Source of the DNA: Lysobacteraceae bacterium
GTDB taxonomy: Bacteria; Pseudomonadota; Gammaproteobacteria; Xanthomonadales; Xanthomonadaceae
Direction of reading: 5' to 3'
Assembly: GCA_017990865.1 (NCBI GenBank)
Contig: JAGNNB010000019.1
Span: 1-16,854 of the forward strand
Length of the DNA: 16,854 nucleotides
In this document: piece after piece, positions 16,792-16,854 of the stretch
Position numbering within the stretch: position 1 is the stretch's first letter
Layout of the letters: each line of letters opens with the position of its first letter
The notes under the pieces: model-generated
Database searches by the model: none
What the model was told of the DNA's origin: nothing
The model's input: only the letters and a program-made list of their open reading frames with translations
Program-made: the position numbers and the translations under genes

Positions 16792-16819
16792 ATCGAGTCT
16801 GTCGGTCCTCTCTCGAGCC

Positions 16820-16839
16820 GGCCGGTATACTCGCCGGCC
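16820..16839. other. Stem-loop with TATACT at the right edge
   Basis: GGCCGG and CCGGCC flank TATACTCG and are followed by TTTCTT. It could be a small terminator hairpin or a -10 element of a gene beyond the window; the sequence stops too soon to tell. Confidence 0.25.
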
Positions 16840-16854
16840 TTTCTTACCGTTGCC

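Noticed and set aside
16511..16792. N-terminal extension of tag with repeated WEGRKARNRK-like peptides
   Set aside because: It is a read-through of REP DNA; Tag homology begins at 16510 and the repeats have no coding constraint.

Overview
The window is about 16.9 kb of GC-rich chromosomal DNA, probably from the Xanthomonadaceae/Lysobacteraceae (Xanthomonas, Lysobacter or Luteimonas-like). This rests on the metX-metB-hom gene order, the Xanthomonad style of MetX, the tightly overlapping genes and the short palindromic intergenic repeats. The genus cannot be fixed by reading alone. Most of the window is ordinary housekeeping and envelope biology. I saw no tRNA, rRNA, CRISPR array, transposase or phage gene.

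Layout. Positions 1-2967 (minus) hold the first 989 codons of a large periplasmic-propeller sensor histidine kinase; its 3' end lies outside the window. Divergent from it, 3120-5172 (plus) is a tight operon of YceI-like protein, cytochrome b561 and a second YceI protein. Facing it, 5310-6157 (minus) encodes a small glutaredoxin-like protein followed by a membrane-anchored CXXCH haem protein read from a TTG start. Positions 6301-7962 (plus) carry a 92-residue unknown protein directly abutting L-serine dehydratase (sdaA). Positions 8229-9074 (minus) encode an XRE-type regulator fused to two copies of a two-helix membrane module.

Positions 9157-12817 (minus) form the methionine/threonine operon metX-metB-hom, with ATGA overlaps at both junctions. 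It is preceded by a recognisable SAM-I (S-box) riboswitch at about 12903-13032. The leader also has a helix that can bury the metX ribosome binding site, so feedback by S-adenosylmethionine probably acts on translation. Homoserine O-acyltransferase, cystathionine gamma-synthase and homoserine dehydrogenase cover the route from aspartate semialdehyde to cystathionine.

Divergent from the riboswitch, 13132-15197 (plus) encodes an exported phytase/NHL-like beta-propeller protein and an exported DUF4124-M23 peptidase, overlapping by GTGA. Positions 15463-15888 (plus) encode a four-helix DUF6326-type membrane protein. Convergent to it, 15911-16510 (minus) encodes 3-methyladenine DNA glycosylase I (tag). 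Two families of REP-like palindromes fill the gaps at 5245-5314, 15206-15359 and 16560-16791.

Most interesting points: the SAM-I riboswitch with a probable translational switch; the in-frame AT-rich block covering the kinase propeller; the pentapeptide-repeat tail on MetB; the duplicated membrane module on the XRE regulator; and a 10-4-10 inverted repeat between the metX and propeller-gene promoters.
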